Shown here: positions 18,310 to 27,708 of the stretch, piece by piece | Layout of the letters: every line of letters begins with the position of its first letter | Position numbering within the stretch: position 1 is the stretch's first letter | Assembly (NCBI GenBank): GCA_020025305.1 | Contig: JAHHSG010000015.1 | Location: 1-56,776 of the forward strand | DNA length: 56,776 nt | Source of the DNA: Oscillospiraceae bacterium | Lineage (GTDB): Bacteria; Bacillota; Clostridia; Oscillospirales; Oscillospiraceae | Direction: 5' to 3' | Translations under genes and position numbers: made by a program | The notes under the pieces: generated by a model | Databases searched by the model: none | What the model saw: the letters and a program-made list of their open reading frames with translations, nothing else | Told to the model about the DNA's origin: nothing

Positions 18310-21300
18310 TCACTTGATCTTCAGTTCTTTTGCCATATCGTTGAGGTTGATGGTCAGGATGCGGGAAACACCTCGCTCCTGCATGGTGACGCCATAGAGT
18401 ACGTCAGCCTCCTCCATCGTGCCGCGGCGATGGGTAATGACAATAAACTGCGTCTTTCCTGCGATACGCCGCATATAACGGGCATAGCGCACCACATTGG
18501 CCTCGTCCAGTGCCGCCTCAATCTCGTCCATCACGCAAAACGGCGTAGGATGCACCTTCAATATTGCAAAGTAAAGTGCAATCGCCACAAAGGCCTTCTC
18601 ACCGCCGGAGAGCAGCGTAATGGTTTTGAGCTGCTTTCCGGGCGGCTGCACTTTGATCTCAATACCGCAGTTTAGAATGTCGTTTTCGTCCTCCAATTCC
18701 AAACGCGCACGACCACCACCGAAGAGTTCCAGAAATGTCTCCTGAAAACTCTCGTTGAGCAACTTGAACTGTTGGGCGAAAATATCCGTCATCTGGTGCG
18801 TAATCTCGTCGATAACACCCCGCAGCTCTTCTTTGGCCTTCTCCACATCGGTGCGCTGCTCAGAGAGATATGTATAGCGGGTGTTCACCCGTTCAAACTC
18901 TTCAATAGCCCCAATATTGGGCGTGCCTAGATTCTTAATTTCCCTGTTCAGTTCCCCGATGCGGCGGGTGGCCTTGGGAATGCTCTCCAATTCAATGCGC
19001 TGCTCCATGGCCTCGCTGTGACTGAGCTCATAACGCTCCCACAGCTTATCCAGAAGCGTTTTCTCCTCCATGGCCGCGCCGCTCTGCTTCTGCTCCAAGC
19101 GGGAAACTTCTTTCCCTGCATACAGCAGGGCATCGTTGCACTCCTGCATTCTCTGGCTCTGTGCGGTGCGTCCGGCTTCCAGTGTCAGTTTCTCCTGCGC
19201 CAGCGCCTGCAGCTTCTCCTGTAGCGTCTCTCTCTGCCCACGAAGCTCTGCTGCCTGCGCCTCATGACACTCCATCTCACTGCGCGCCTTCTCAATCTCA
19301 TGGCGGAACTGATCTCCCAGTGCCGCACGATCACGGCTCTCCGTCATCAGATCACGCTGCAAGGCCAGATAATTCTCCCGGCTCTGTACCGAAGACTCCC
19401 GCTCCGCAGACAGCGCCGCCTGTGCCGCACGCTTGTGACTGATACGCTCTGATATCTGGGTAGTTTCGGCCTGCAGATCACTCTGCCCGGCCTGCTTTTC
19501 CTCCGTCTGGCGGTGTAAATCCTGTGCGCAATTCTGGTGCTGGGCAATCTTTGCGGTGACGGCGTCGATCTTCTCTTGATCCGTCTCGGTTCTCTTGGCA
19601 AGGCTCTCCAGTTCCTGTGCCATGTTCTCACAGCTCAGGCGCAGAGTTTCCGTCAGAATATCGTAGTGATTCTGCTTTCCTTCCAGCGTCAGCACATCTT
19701 CCTTTGCTCTGCGCTGCTGCCCTTGCGCCACTTCCAACTCATACTGTGCCTTTTGCAGCTCACGATCCAGCGTCTCGGCCTGCGCACCGGCCTCCTGCAG
19801 GGCAAGGGTAAGTCCCGCCTGCTTTTTCTGCAAAGCCTTCAATTCGTTGGCACGAGACAGGATTCCCGCACTGCGGCTAATGCTGCCGCCGGTCATAGAG
19901 CCGCCGCGGTTAATGACCTGACCGTCCAGTGTCACAATACGAAAGCGGTTCTGGTATTTTCGTGCCAAGGTAATACCGCAGTCCAGATCCTCCACCACTA
20001 CGGTGCGGCCCAACAGGTTTCGGAAAATGGGCACATACTGGCTCTCACAGCGGATCAGCTGGGAGGCAATGCCCACAAAGCCATACTCTTCGGCCAGGTG
20101 CGGCTCCCGCAGTTCCTCACCGCGGATCACATTCATAGGAAGAAAAGTGGCACGACCTGCGTCCCGCTGCTTCAAAAAAGCAATGGCGTTCTTGGCATCC
20201 GCCTCCCGGTCTACTACAATATTCTGAAGTCCTGCCCCCAAGGCAATCTCCAGTGCCACGGTGCAGCGCGGTTCTGTATCCATCAGACTGCCCACCGGGC
20301 CGTGGATCCCTCGGAGTGTATGCTTCTCCGCGGCGTACATCACGGTTTTCACAGCTTTAGAAAAGCCCTCGTACTCTTTCTCCATCTCACTGAGCATATG
20401 GATACGGGAGCGAAGGTTATTCTCCTCCATGGTCAAAGTCATTTTCTTTTCACCGGCCTCTTGGGCACGCCGGCGGCGGCCCTCCATCTTGAGGCTGTGC
20501 CCTTGGATCATATTGCTGACGGCCTGCTCTTCCTCCCGCGCCTCCTGCAGCGCCTTGCGGTTTTCTCTGGACTCCGCCTCGTTCATCTGCAGCTTTTCCT
20601 GTGCCGCAGATAACTCTGTTTTCAAATTGGTAGAGCGCTCCGCCACCTCACGAATGCCTGTTTCCAGTGCCGAAAGCGCTGCCTTCCCCTCACTGACCGC
20701 TGCCAGTTCCAGTGCCTCACGGGCACGCAGCGCCTCTGTCTCCTGCTCGGTGCTGCCGGCACTCTCCGCCAGCTGCCGGATCTGCGCAAGAAGCTGCTCC
20801 ACTTCCTGCTCCAATGCCTGCCCCTGTCTGTCGATTTCGCCAATGCGGGCATTGGCACTATCCACTTGATCTTGCAGCGTCTGTGTACGAATCGTGCTGG
20901 ATTTCAGTTCCTCGTCCAGGCGCAGGATGGACTCCTCATGGTGACCAATATCCGTTTTCAAAACGGCTACCGCGGCCTCCGCCTCCGAAACACGCCCCTC
21001 CAGCTGTCCCATCTCCGCACGCAGCCGTTCGGCCTCCATATCGTTTTGCCGTACCTGCTCATTGCAGTGGTCATTCTCGGCATACACCGCATCCAGCGCC
21101 GCCTGCGCCCGCTCTTGATCCGCCTGCGCCGTGCGCAGATCCGTCTCCAGCTTTAGCGCCGAGGCACGCACCGCCTGCAGATTTTCAAGCCACACAGAGA
21201 TCTCCAATACACGCAGCTCATCGCGGAGGATCAGGTACTTTTTTGCCGTCTCCGACTGTTTGCGCAGCGGCTCCACCTGTAACTCCAGCTCCGAAATTTT

Positions 21301-21879
21301 ATCGTTGATGCGCACCAGATTTTCCTCCGTGCGCTCCAGTTTACGCTCTGACTCCTCCTTACGGTGGCGGAACTTGGAAATACCGGCGGCCTCTTCAAAG
21401 ACCTCACGGCGCTCACCGCTCTTGACAGACAAAATCTCGTCGATCTTGCCCTGCCCAATAATAGAATAGCCCTCTCGGCCCATACCGGTATCCATGAAGA
21501 GCTCGTTCACGTCCTTCAATCGGACAGACTGCTTGTTGATATAATACTCCGACTCACCGCTTCGGTAGTAGCGGCGTGTCACCGCCACCTCTGTCTCGTC
21601 ACGGTTGAAAATATGCTCGGTATTGTCCATCACCAGCGTAACCTGCGCAAAGCCCATTTGGCTGCGCTTTTCTGTACCGCCGAAGATCACATCCTCCATC
21701 TTGGCGCCGCGCAGCTGACGGCTGCTCTGTTCCCCCATCACCCAGCGGATTGCATCGGAAATATTAGATTTTCCGCTGCCGTTTGGGCCCACAATCGCCG
21801 TAATATCTTCAGCAAAATTCAACACCGTTTTATCGGGAAAAGATTTAAACCCCTGAATTTCCAGTGCTTTTAAGTACAA
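18310..21879 (-). CDS. smc: Chromosome segregation ATPase SMC
   Basis: Forms the condensin core with ScpA and ScpB and extrudes DNA loops. It has 1189 residues, full length. Walker A is GPNGSGKSNISDAIRW (32-47), with the R-loop and QGKIDEIL Q-loop near residue 150. Coiled coils run about 170-500 and 680-1020. The hinge is about 515-660 (PVGSLM to MTGGSISR). The C-terminal head has the signature TLLSGGEKAFVAIAL and Walker B FCVMDEIEAALDEAN. The gene is first in its operon, behind a promoter at 21921-21949. No scpAB in the window. Confidence 0.98.
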   Translation of the reverse strand: MYLKALEIQGFKSFPDKTVLNFAEDITAIVGPNGSGKSNISDAIRWVMGEQSSRQLRGAKMEDVIFGGTEKRSQMGFAQVTLVMDNTEHIFNRDETEVAVTRRYYRSGESEYYINKQSVRLKDVNELFMDTGMGREGYSIIGQGKIDEILSVKSGERREVFEEAAGISKFRHRKEESERKLERTEENLVRINDKISELELQVEPLRKQSETAKKYLILRDELRVLEISVWLENLQAVRASALKLETDLRTAQADQERAQAALDAVYAENDHCNEQVRQNDMEAERLRAEMGQLEGRVSEAEAAVAVLKTDIGHHEESILRLDEELKSSTIRTQTLQDQVDSANARIGEIDRQGQALEQEVEQLLAQIRQLAESAGSTEQETEALRAREALELAAVSEGKAALSALETGIREVAERSTNLKTELSAAQEKLQMNEAESRENRKALQEAREEEQAVSNMIQGHSLKMEGRRRRAQEAGEKKMTLTMEENNLRSRIHMLSEMEKEYEGFSKAVKTVMYAAEKHTLRGIHGPVGSLMDTEPRCTVALEIALGAGLQNIVVDREADAKNAIAFLKQRDAGRATFLPMNVIRGEELREPHLAEEYGFVGIASQLIRCESQYVPIFRNLLGRTVVVEDLDCGITLARKYQNRFRIVTLDGQVINRGGSMTGGSISRSAGILSRANELKALQKKQAGLTLALQEAGAQAETLDRELQKAQYELEVAQGQQRRAKEDVLTLEGKQNHYDILTETLRLSCENMAQELESLAKRTETDQEKIDAVTAKIAQHQNCAQDLHRQTEEKQAGQSDLQAETTQISERISHKRAAQAALSAERESSVQSRENYLALQRDLMTESRDRAALGDQFRHEIEKARSEMECHEAQAAELRGQRETLQEKLQALAQEKLTLEAGRTAQSQRMQECNDALLYAGKEVSRLEQKQSGAAMEEKTLLDKLWERYELSHSEAMEQRIELESIPKATRRIGELNREIKNLGTPNIGAIEEFERVNTRYTYLSEQRTDVEKAKEELRGVIDEITHQMTDIFAQQFKLLNESFQETFLELFGGGRARLELEDENDILNCGIEIKVQPPGKQLKTITLLSGGEKAFVAIALYFAILKVHPTPFCVMDEIEAALDEANVVRYARYMRRIAGKTQFIVITHRRGTMEEADVLYGVTMQERGVSRILTINLNDMAKELKIK

Positions 21880-21920
21880 TGTGCTTCACCTCATTCGTTG
21901 ATGCATACGATAACTAATTT

Positions 21921-21949
21921 AGTATATCAGCCAAGATAAATTTTTTCAA
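21921..21949 (-). promoter_or_regulatory. Promoter of the smc operon
   Basis: Minus strand TTGAAA (21949-21944), 17-base spacer, TATACT (21926-21921), about 40 bases upstream of the smc start. Confidence 0.75.
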
Positions 21950-22005
21950 GGAAATAATATGCTTTCCGGCGGGAATATGTCACTTTTCCGGCCGCAAATG
22001 GAAAA

Positions 22006-22026
22006 CGGGCGTCTGGGAGACGCCCG
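22006..22026 (-). terminator. Terminator of tepA
   Basis: Nine-base-pair GC-rich stem CGGGCGTCT / AGACGCCCG with a three-base loop, followed on the minus strand by UUUUCC. Confidence 0.8.
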
Positions 22027-22031
22027 CTAAG

Positions 22032-22724
22032 CTATTCTCTTTTTTCCCCAATCATCTGATAGATGCACTCATAAGCATCATGAAGCGTACCCACACGATC
22101 CATCAGCCCCTCGCGCACTGCCTCTTCCCCATAGACCACCGTGCCCACGTCGTTGGCCATATCGCCGCTTTGCAGCATCAGCTGGCGGAATCGTTCAGCG
22201 CTGATGGCAGCGTGTTCTGCCACAAAGCCGATAATTCGCTCCTGCAGTCGTTCAAAATAGCGGTAAGTCTCCGCCGCAGCAATCACCGTGCCGGACATAC
22301 GCACAGGATGGATGGTCATGGATGCCGAAGGGGCGATGATTGTCATTTTCCCCGACACCGCCAGTGGAATACCGATGGAATGTCCGCCGCCCAGTACCAA
22401 AGTCACCGTAGGCTTTTCCATACCGGCAATCATCTCGGCAATGCCCAACCCCGCCTCTACATCTCCGCCCACCGTGTTGAGGAGGAGCAGCAGCCCATCG
22501 ATGTCATCCGAGGCCTCAATCCCGGCCAGCAGTGGTAAAACATGCTCATACTTGGTAGTTTTCGCATTGTTTGGCGCCATGGTATGACCTTCGATCTGAC
22601 CGATGATGGTCAAACAGTGAATGGTGCCATGGCTGTTTTTAATCACCGTGGAACCCATCTCCACGATTTGCTGCTGGGGCGTATCCTTCGTCTCTTCGTT
22701 TTTCGTTTTCGGTTCTTCCTGCAT
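22032..22724 (-). CDS. tepA: ClpP-family serine protease, TepA/YmfB type
   Basis: A 230-residue ClpP-fold protease of the TepA branch. The nucleophile is Ser116 in GGGHSIGIPLAVSG, with the general base likely His139 in SMTIHPVRMSG. The N-terminal 30 residues are polar and lack a signal peptide. In Bacillus, TepA was linked to protein export and peptide clearance; its exact role is not settled. It differs from housekeeping ClpP, which has MPSxR/ASMGA motifs instead. It has its own terminator and follows the M18 gene after another terminator, so it is probably a single transcription unit. Confidence 0.85.
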   Translation of the reverse strand: MQEEPKTKNEETKDTPQQQIVEMGSTVIKNSHGTIHCLTIIGQIEGHTMAPNNAKTTKYEHVLPLLAGIEASDDIDGLLLLLNTVGGDVEAGLGIAEMIAGMEKPTVTLVLGGGHSIGIPLAVSGKMTIIAPSASMTIHPVRMSGTVIAAAETYRYFERLQERIIGFVAEHAAISAERFRQLMLQSGDMANDVGTVVYGEEAVREGLMDRVGTLHDAYECIYQMIGEKRE

Positions 22725-22835
22725 AAAATCGCCTCCTTATCATCCGTAGGATGCGCAAAGAGAAGCAAATTATGCCACCATGGATAAAAAAAGACCGCTT
22801 TGGGGTATGCTTGCCGAGAGGATGCAGACGAAAAA

Positions 22836-22863
22836 TCCCTGAGGTCTTATTTTACCTCAGGGA
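22836..22863 (-). terminator. Terminator at the end of the ddl-to-M18 operon
   Basis: Ten-base-pair stem TCCCTGAGGT / ACCTCAGGGA with an eight-base loop and a five-T run on the minus strand. A weaker AGCCCCG/CGGGGTT repeat lies closer to the stop, at 22910-22937. The rest of the 213-base gap to tepA holds nothing else I can name. Confidence 0.85.
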
Positions 22864-22937
22864 CATTCTTGTATTTGGTATATTCTAATGATTCGCTGCG
22901 TGCTCTATAAAGCCCCGTTTGCTGTTCTTATGCGGGG

Positions 22938-24329
22938 TTATGCCTCATACACTGCCTTGCAGCCCTTGTAGGTCATGTAGCAGTCCAACTTGCTCACCGT
23001 CTCAAAAGGAGCGTGCATACTCAGAACCGGTACGCCGGCATCCAGCGTGGCAATATTGCGGTTGGCCATAAACATCGCCACCGTACCGCCGCCGCCAACA
23101 TCCACCTTTCCCAGCTCTGCCATCTGCCAAACTACATCTGCATCGCCCAAGATACGGCGCACAAAGGCTACCGTTTCGGCACTGGCATCGCTGGAACCGC
23201 TTTTGCCGCGAGAACCGGTATATTTACAAAGGGCGATCCCGTAGTTGATCCGGGCGCTGTTGCGTTTTTCATAGACCTCCGGGAAATTGGGATCATAGGC
23301 GGCTGTCACATCTGCCGACAGGCAGAAGGAATTCTCAAAGCACGCCCGCAGCGGCACATTCTGACTGTCACACAAATCGTGGATGAAGGTATCAAAGGCG
23401 GCAGACTGCATACCCGTCACACCCATGGAGCCAATTTCCTCCTTATCGGCCAACATGCAAACAGCCGTGTGCTGAGGATGCTCAATTTCCAGAATAGCCT
23501 GCAGTCCTGCGTAGCCGCACACACGGTCATCGTGTCCGTAGGCGCCCAGAAGACTGCCATCCAGACCGATCTCCGTGGACATGGCGGCAGGCACTGCTTC
23601 CAACTCCGCAGAGATGAAATCTGCTTCTGTGATCCCATACTTATCAAAGAGTTTCTCCATCACATGGAACTTCACCCGATCGGTATCGTCCTCCCCGCCC
23701 ACAGGACGGCTGCCCAGCAGGATGTTGAGAGTTTCACCGGGGATGGCCTCCCCCAGAGGTTTCTTATTCTGCTCGGCACCCAAGTGGGGCAATAAATCGT
23801 TGATGACAAACTTAGGCTCATTGCCTTCGCCCAACACCACCGGCACCACCGTGCCATCCTTCAGCACCACAACACCGTGCATTTCCAGAGGGATGGTGAC
23901 CCACTGGTATTTGCGAATTCCGCCATAGTAATGGGTCTTGAAATAAGCCAACTCGCTGTCCTCGTAGAGGGGAATGGGTTTCAAGTCCAAGCGGGGAGCG
24001 TCGATATGCGCCGCCACAACATGGATACCCTCGGCAAGGCTCTTCTCCCCGATCACCGCCAGCATCACGCTCTTATTCCGGTTGCAGGTATAAATCTTGT
24101 CACCGCATTTGAGTTCCATCCCACGGTGATAGGCGGTAAAGCCGTGTTCTTGGGCCAAGGCCATAGCATAGCTTGCGCACTCACGCTCCGTTTTGCCGTT
24201 GTCCAAAAACTTACGGTAAGCGGTGCAGTATGCCTCCATCTTCGGTTCTTCCTGCTCACTCATACGGTCATAGCCATTCTTCATCTGGGAAAAAAGGCTC
24301 TCCTTGCGCTCTTTCAACGTTTCACTCAT
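22938..24329 (-). CDS. M18-family aminopeptidase
   Basis: A cytoplasmic dinuclear-zinc aminopeptidase, 463 residues, family-typical length. Metal ligands and catalytic residues lie in VVAAHIDAPRLDLKP (His, with the catalytic Asp), MLADKEEIGSMGVTG (two Glu), YDPNF and the final LSMHAPFETVSKLD (His). The tetrahedral-aminopeptidase insert occupies about 130-250. It is named aspartyl aminopeptidase in some relatives, but substrate preference cannot be read here. The start shares ATGA with the Sua5-CoaE stop. It is the last gene of the long ddl operon and ends at a strong terminator. Confidence 0.92.
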   Translation of the reverse strand: MSETLKERKESLFSQMKNGYDRMSEQEEPKMEAYCTAYRKFLDNGKTERECASYAMALAQEHGFTAYHRGMELKCGDKIYTCNRNKSVMLAVIGEKSLAEGIHVVAAHIDAPRLDLKPIPLYEDSELAYFKTHYYGGIRKYQWVTIPLEMHGVVVLKDGTVVPVVLGEGNEPKFVINDLLPHLGAEQNKKPLGEAIPGETLNILLGSRPVGGEDDTDRVKFHVMEKLFDKYGITEADFISAELEAVPAAMSTEIGLDGSLLGAYGHDDRVCGYAGLQAILEIEHPQHTAVCMLADKEEIGSMGVTGMQSAAFDTFIHDLCDSQNVPLRACFENSFCLSADVTAAYDPNFPEVYEKRNSARINYGIALCKYTGSRGKSGSSDASAETVAFVRRILGDADVVWQMAELGKVDVGGGGTVAMFMANRNIATLDAGVPVLSMHAPFETVSKLDCYMTYKGCKAVYEA

Positions 24330-25945
24330 TGCTGTTCCTCCTTCATGAGATGTATAAAGAACTCCCGGGCTGTCTCACGGAATTCCTCCGGTGTATCCGA
24401 TCGATTCTCCAGCACGTCTGTGCAGTTTTCACGGTAATATGCATCGCCTTTTTGAGCGGAGATCCGAAGCTTTGCGTATTTCTCGTCAATGCCGTCCCGC
24501 GCCATGATGCGCCGGACACGCAGCTCTGCCGGTGCGGTAATGCCCACCGTGCGGCAGCAGATCACATCCATGCCGCTCTCTATAAGATTGACGGCATCCA
24601 GACCCACCAAATCGTGACCCGCCATCCGCCGCGCTATCTCCGGCCGGAGATGGGCGTAGACCACAGCATTGAGCTTTTCCAAGGCCGCCTCGTCGGCAAA
24701 GACGACACCGCCCAGCTTCTGGCGATCCAGCCTTCCGTTTTCATCGAATACATCGCCGAAAGACGCTCTAATATCCTGCCGCAGTGCTGTGTCTGTTCGG
24801 AGCATCTCATGGTAGATGGCATCCGCATCCAAGATGACACCGCCCAACTCTCCCAGTGCCTGCAGCGCACTGGTCTTTCCTGCACCGGTACCGCCGGTAA
24901 GTCCGAAAATAAGGCCGCTGCCGGCGTCTACAACATGGAATCCCGCCGCCTTTTTTAGACGATTACTTACCGCCAAGCCAAGACCGCTCTCATCGGGGCA
25001 CTGGGCGTAAATCTCCTCCACATCGGTATCATCAAAGGTACGCAGGGCATCGAACACATGGCGCGCCTGCGCTGCTTTATCCGCACTAGCGCCCAGACAA
25101 TGCACTAAATGCCCCTCAAAAAGCGGCGCAAATTCATTAAAGCAAATGACGCCTGCCTTCTTCCCCAGCGTACCCAAGATCCACGCGGCACTGCGCTCCG
25201 GGGAACCAATCACCACCGTCACCGGTGCCTTCGGTGCATAGTGGCGGTACTTCATGCCCGGAGCACGGGGGTGTTCCCCCTCCTTCATTTTTGAGGTAAC
25301 AGCCTTGTCCACCGTTATCTCACCCAGCACCTGCCGCAGGTCTTCCAGCGGCAGTCCGCCGGGGCGCAGCAGCTGCGGGGGGCTCACCGTCAGATCAATA
25401 ATGGTAGACTCTACGCCCACGCTGCAGGGCCCTCCATCCACGATACCGTCAATTTTCCCGTCCATATCCTCGATCATATGTTCTGCCGTAGTGGGACTGG
25501 GGCGTCCGGATGTATTGCCGCTGGGCGCAGCCACCGGGACACCGGCCGCCCGGATAATGTCCCGGGTCAGACTATGGTCAGGGCAGCGCACGCCCACCGT
25601 TTCCAAGCCGCCTGTCGTCCGCAGAGGGACAATATCCTTGCGGCGGAGGATCATAGTCAGCGGCCCTGGCCAGAACTTCTCCGCCAGACGATAGGCTGCC
25701 TCCGGCACCTCTTCACAGTATCGTTCCAGCCATCCGACCTCAGGTACATGAATAATCAGCGGGTTATCCTGAGGACGGCCCTTCGCCTCGAAGATGCGGC
25801 GTACCGCATCCTCATTCAGGCCATCGGCACCCAGACCATACACCGTCTCTGTGGGGATCCCTAAAAGGCCGCCGCGACGGAGGATCGCCGCAGCCTCCTC
25901 GATTGCATTATTTTCTTTTTCCGGGTGAAATATCCTTGTTTTCAC
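24326..25945 (-). CDS. Fused L-threonylcarbamoyladenylate synthase (Sua5) and dephospho-CoA kinase (CoaE)
   Basis: One 539-residue frame joins two essential enzymes. Residues 1-200 are the YrdC domain, which makes threonylcarbamoyl-AMP for tRNA t6A37: IPTETVYGLGADGL, KGRPQDNPLIIHV, FWPGPLTMIL and APSGNTSGRPSPT are diagnostic. Residues about 200-340 are the Sua5 C-terminal domain, introduced by HPRAPGMKYRHYAPKAP. From residue 344 the sequence is dephospho-CoA kinase: P-loop GGTGAGKT (351-358), LDADAIYHEML, NLIESGMD, RRIMARDGIDEKYAKLRIS. No stop, frameshift or RBS-plus-start separates the parts. The fusion couples t6A and CoA synthesis in one chain. It lies 25 bases after the LUD gene and overlaps the M18 gene by ATGA. 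Confidence 0.9.
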   Translation of the reverse strand: MKTRIFHPEKENNAIEEAAAILRRGGLLGIPTETVYGLGADGLNEDAVRRIFEAKGRPQDNPLIIHVPEVGWLERYCEEVPEAAYRLAEKFWPGPLTMILRRKDIVPLRTTGGLETVGVRCPDHSLTRDIIRAAGVPVAAPSGNTSGRPSPTTAEHMIEDMDGKIDGIVDGGPCSVGVESTIIDLTVSPPQLLRPGGLPLEDLRQVLGEITVDKAVTSKMKEGEHPRAPGMKYRHYAPKAPVTVVIGSPERSAAWILGTLGKKAGVICFNEFAPLFEGHLVHCLGASADKAAQARHVFDALRTFDDTDVEEIYAQCPDESGLGLAVSNRLKKAAGFHVVDAGSGLIFGLTGGTGAGKTSALQALGELGGVILDADAIYHEMLRTDTALRQDIRASFGDVFDENGRLDRQKLGGVVFADEAALEKLNAVVYAHLRPEIARRMAGHDLVGLDAVNLIESGMDVICCRTVGITAPAELRVRRIMARDGIDEKYAKLRISAQKGDAYYRENCTDVLENRSDTPEEFRETAREFFIHLMKEEQQ

Positions 25946-25970
25946 AGCGCACGCCTCTAAATTCTCAAAA

Positions 25971-26612
25971 TTAAATCCCCAGATCCTCGCCCACCAAGAT
26001 CACCTTAATGCGGCCCACAGGGCGGGAATTTCTGGTAGTCACCATCTGATTGCAGATGCTGTCGGTGCTATGGCAGTCGCCGCACAGTCCGGTGGCAATG
26101 CAGGGCGCCTTGCGATCTTTGAATCGCTGCATATTGCACGGTGCAGTATAATGGCGCACCCGGCTATAGGCTTCCTTCACGTTCCCCACTACTTTGTTCA
26201 TACCGGCCACCACAATCACGCTCTTCGGCCCAAAACATAGAGCCGCCACCCGATTACCGGTGCCGTCAATATTAAAAAGCTGACCGTCTGCCGAGACGGC
26301 ATTGCTGCTCATAATGTAGGTATCACACAGCAGTGCACGGCGCAGCAGCTCTTCCTTCTCCTGTGGGTCACTGACACTGTCACGATCCAAAACTTGATAC
26401 CCTTCCTGTACCAGGCGCTGCTGCACACCCAATTCCTGCATGGTCATGCTGCCGCCCCAAGAGACGATGTGCTCCTTGGGAATAAGCTCCACGATCTTAT
26501 CCAGAGCCTCCGCCGCCGTAGACACATAGTAAGCATCAAAATGATTGCGGCTCAAAGCCTCCACCACGCGGGGACCTGCCAGTTCCTGCCTTTTTTTGAC
26601 TACTTCCAACAT
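25971..26612 (-). CDS. LUD-domain (YkgG/LutC-like, DUF162) protein
   Basis: A 213-residue protein of the LutC/LUD superfamily. GGSMTMQELGV near residue 53, CFGPKSVIVVAGMNKVV near 125, and a cysteine-rich stretch at about 157-190 (APCNM, APCIATGLCGDCHSTDSIC) are visible. The family includes subunits of lactate-oxidising complexes, but no lutA/lutB partners are here, so a lactate role is not supported by context. The five closely spaced cysteines could bind a metal or Fe-S cluster, as in the short Clostridial LUD proteins. It follows prfA by two bases. Function unknown. Confidence 0.85.
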   Translation of the reverse strand: MLEVVKKRQELAGPRVVEALSRNHFDAYYVSTAAEALDKIVELIPKEHIVSWGGSMTMQELGVQQRLVQEGYQVLDRDSVSDPQEKEELLRRALLCDTYIMSSNAVSADGQLFNIDGTGNRVAALCFGPKSVIVVAGMNKVVGNVKEAYSRVRHYTAPCNMQRFKDRKAPCIATGLCGDCHSTDSICNQMVTTRNSRPVGRIKVILVGEDLGI

Positions 26613-26614
26613 AG

Positions 26615-27697
26615 TTAAGATTCCTTTCCATATGCGCTCCCCTCCTGCAGCCGTGCAGCCTGATCGGCCACAGTCAGCGCATCAATAAGCGCATCCAGAT
26701 CACCGTTGATAATGGCGGCGATATTGAAGTTTTTATTCTCCCCGGTGAGTCGATGATCGGTGACGCGATTCTGAGGGAAATTGTAGGTGCGGATCTTGCC
26801 GCTGCGATCACCGGTTCCTACCTGTGTACGGCGAGTCTCGGCAATGGCAGCATTCTGCTTCTCCTTCTCCGCCTCATAGAGCTTAGTGCGCAGAATCTTC
26901 ATAGCGCGGTCTTTATTTTTATACTGACTGCGCTCGTCTTGGCACTCCACCACCGTTCCGCTGGGCAGATGGGTAATACGAATGGCGGATTCCGTCTTAT
27001 TAACGTGCTGCCCACCGGCACCGGAGGAGCGATACGTGTCGATCTGCAGATCCTTGGGGTCGATGGAGAACTCCACCTCCTCTGCCTCAGGCATAACGGC
27101 TACCGTGGCCGCCGAGGTCTGGATTCTGCCGGAGGACTCCGTTTCCGGTACACGCTGGACACGATGGGTGCCGGCTTCATATTTCAGCCGGGACCAAGCG
27201 CCTTCGCCTTCCACCGTGAGGCTTACCTCTTTTATACCGCCTAACTCCGTCTCATTCACACTGGCAATCTCCAACCGCCAGCCCCGGCGCTCGGCATACA
27301 TGGTATACATGCGCAGAAGGTCGGCAGCAAACAAGGCTCCCTCCTCTCCCCCGACGCCGCTGCGAATCTCCAGAACCACACTCTTATCGTCGTTAGGGTC
27401 ACGAGGCAGCAGCAGCAACTTCAATTCCTCTGCCAGCCGCTCCTTATCCGCCCGTCCTTGCTGCAGTTCCTCCTGCGCCAGCTGACGCATCTCCGCATCC
27501 TCCAGAAGCTCCATGGCCTCGGCGATCCGCGCCTCAGCCTCACAGTACTCCTTCCATTTAGCAACCACAGGTGTCAGTTCCTTTTGTTCCCGGCTCAAAG
27601 CACGCAGCTTTTCCCGATCACCGTAAACAGCGGGTTCCCCCAGCTGCCGCTCCACCTCGTCAAGACGTTTTTCAATTTCTTTCAGCTTTTCCAGCAT
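26615..27697 (-). CDS. prfA: Peptide chain release factor 1
   Basis: Recognises UAA and UAG and releases the finished peptide. It has 360 residues. The GGQ loop is SSGAGGQHVNKTESAIRITH near residue 230; the anticodon-like tripeptide region PETESSGRIQTSAATVAV is near 185. ATG 27697 is chosen because AAGGGG is seven bases upstream; the GTG at 27703 would put that site too close. It sits between a flavodoxin and a LUD protein. No hemK/prmC methyltransferase, the usual neighbour, is in the window. Confidence 0.96.
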   Translation of the reverse strand: MLEKLKEIEKRLDEVERQLGEPAVYGDREKLRALSREQKELTPVVAKWKEYCEAEARIAEAMELLEDAEMRQLAQEELQQGRADKERLAEELKLLLLPRDPNDDKSVVLEIRSGVGGEEGALFAADLLRMYTMYAERRGWRLEIASVNETELGGIKEVSLTVEGEGAWSRLKYEAGTHRVQRVPETESSGRIQTSAATVAVMPEAEEVEFSIDPKDLQIDTYRSSGAGGQHVNKTESAIRITHLPSGTVVECQDERSQYKNKDRAMKILRTKLYEAEKEKQNAAIAETRRTQVGTGDRSGKIRTYNFPQNRVTDHRLTGENKNFNIAAIINGDLDALIDALTVADQAARLQEGSAYGKES

Positions 27698-27708
27698 GGG
27701 CACACCCC

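Noticed and set aside
24890..24960. A sequencing frameshift or lost stop joining Sua5 and CoaE
   Set aside because: The frame is unbroken, the linker reads as normal protein, and no start codon with a ribosome site precedes the CoaE P-loop. A true fusion is the simplest reading, though reads should confirm it.
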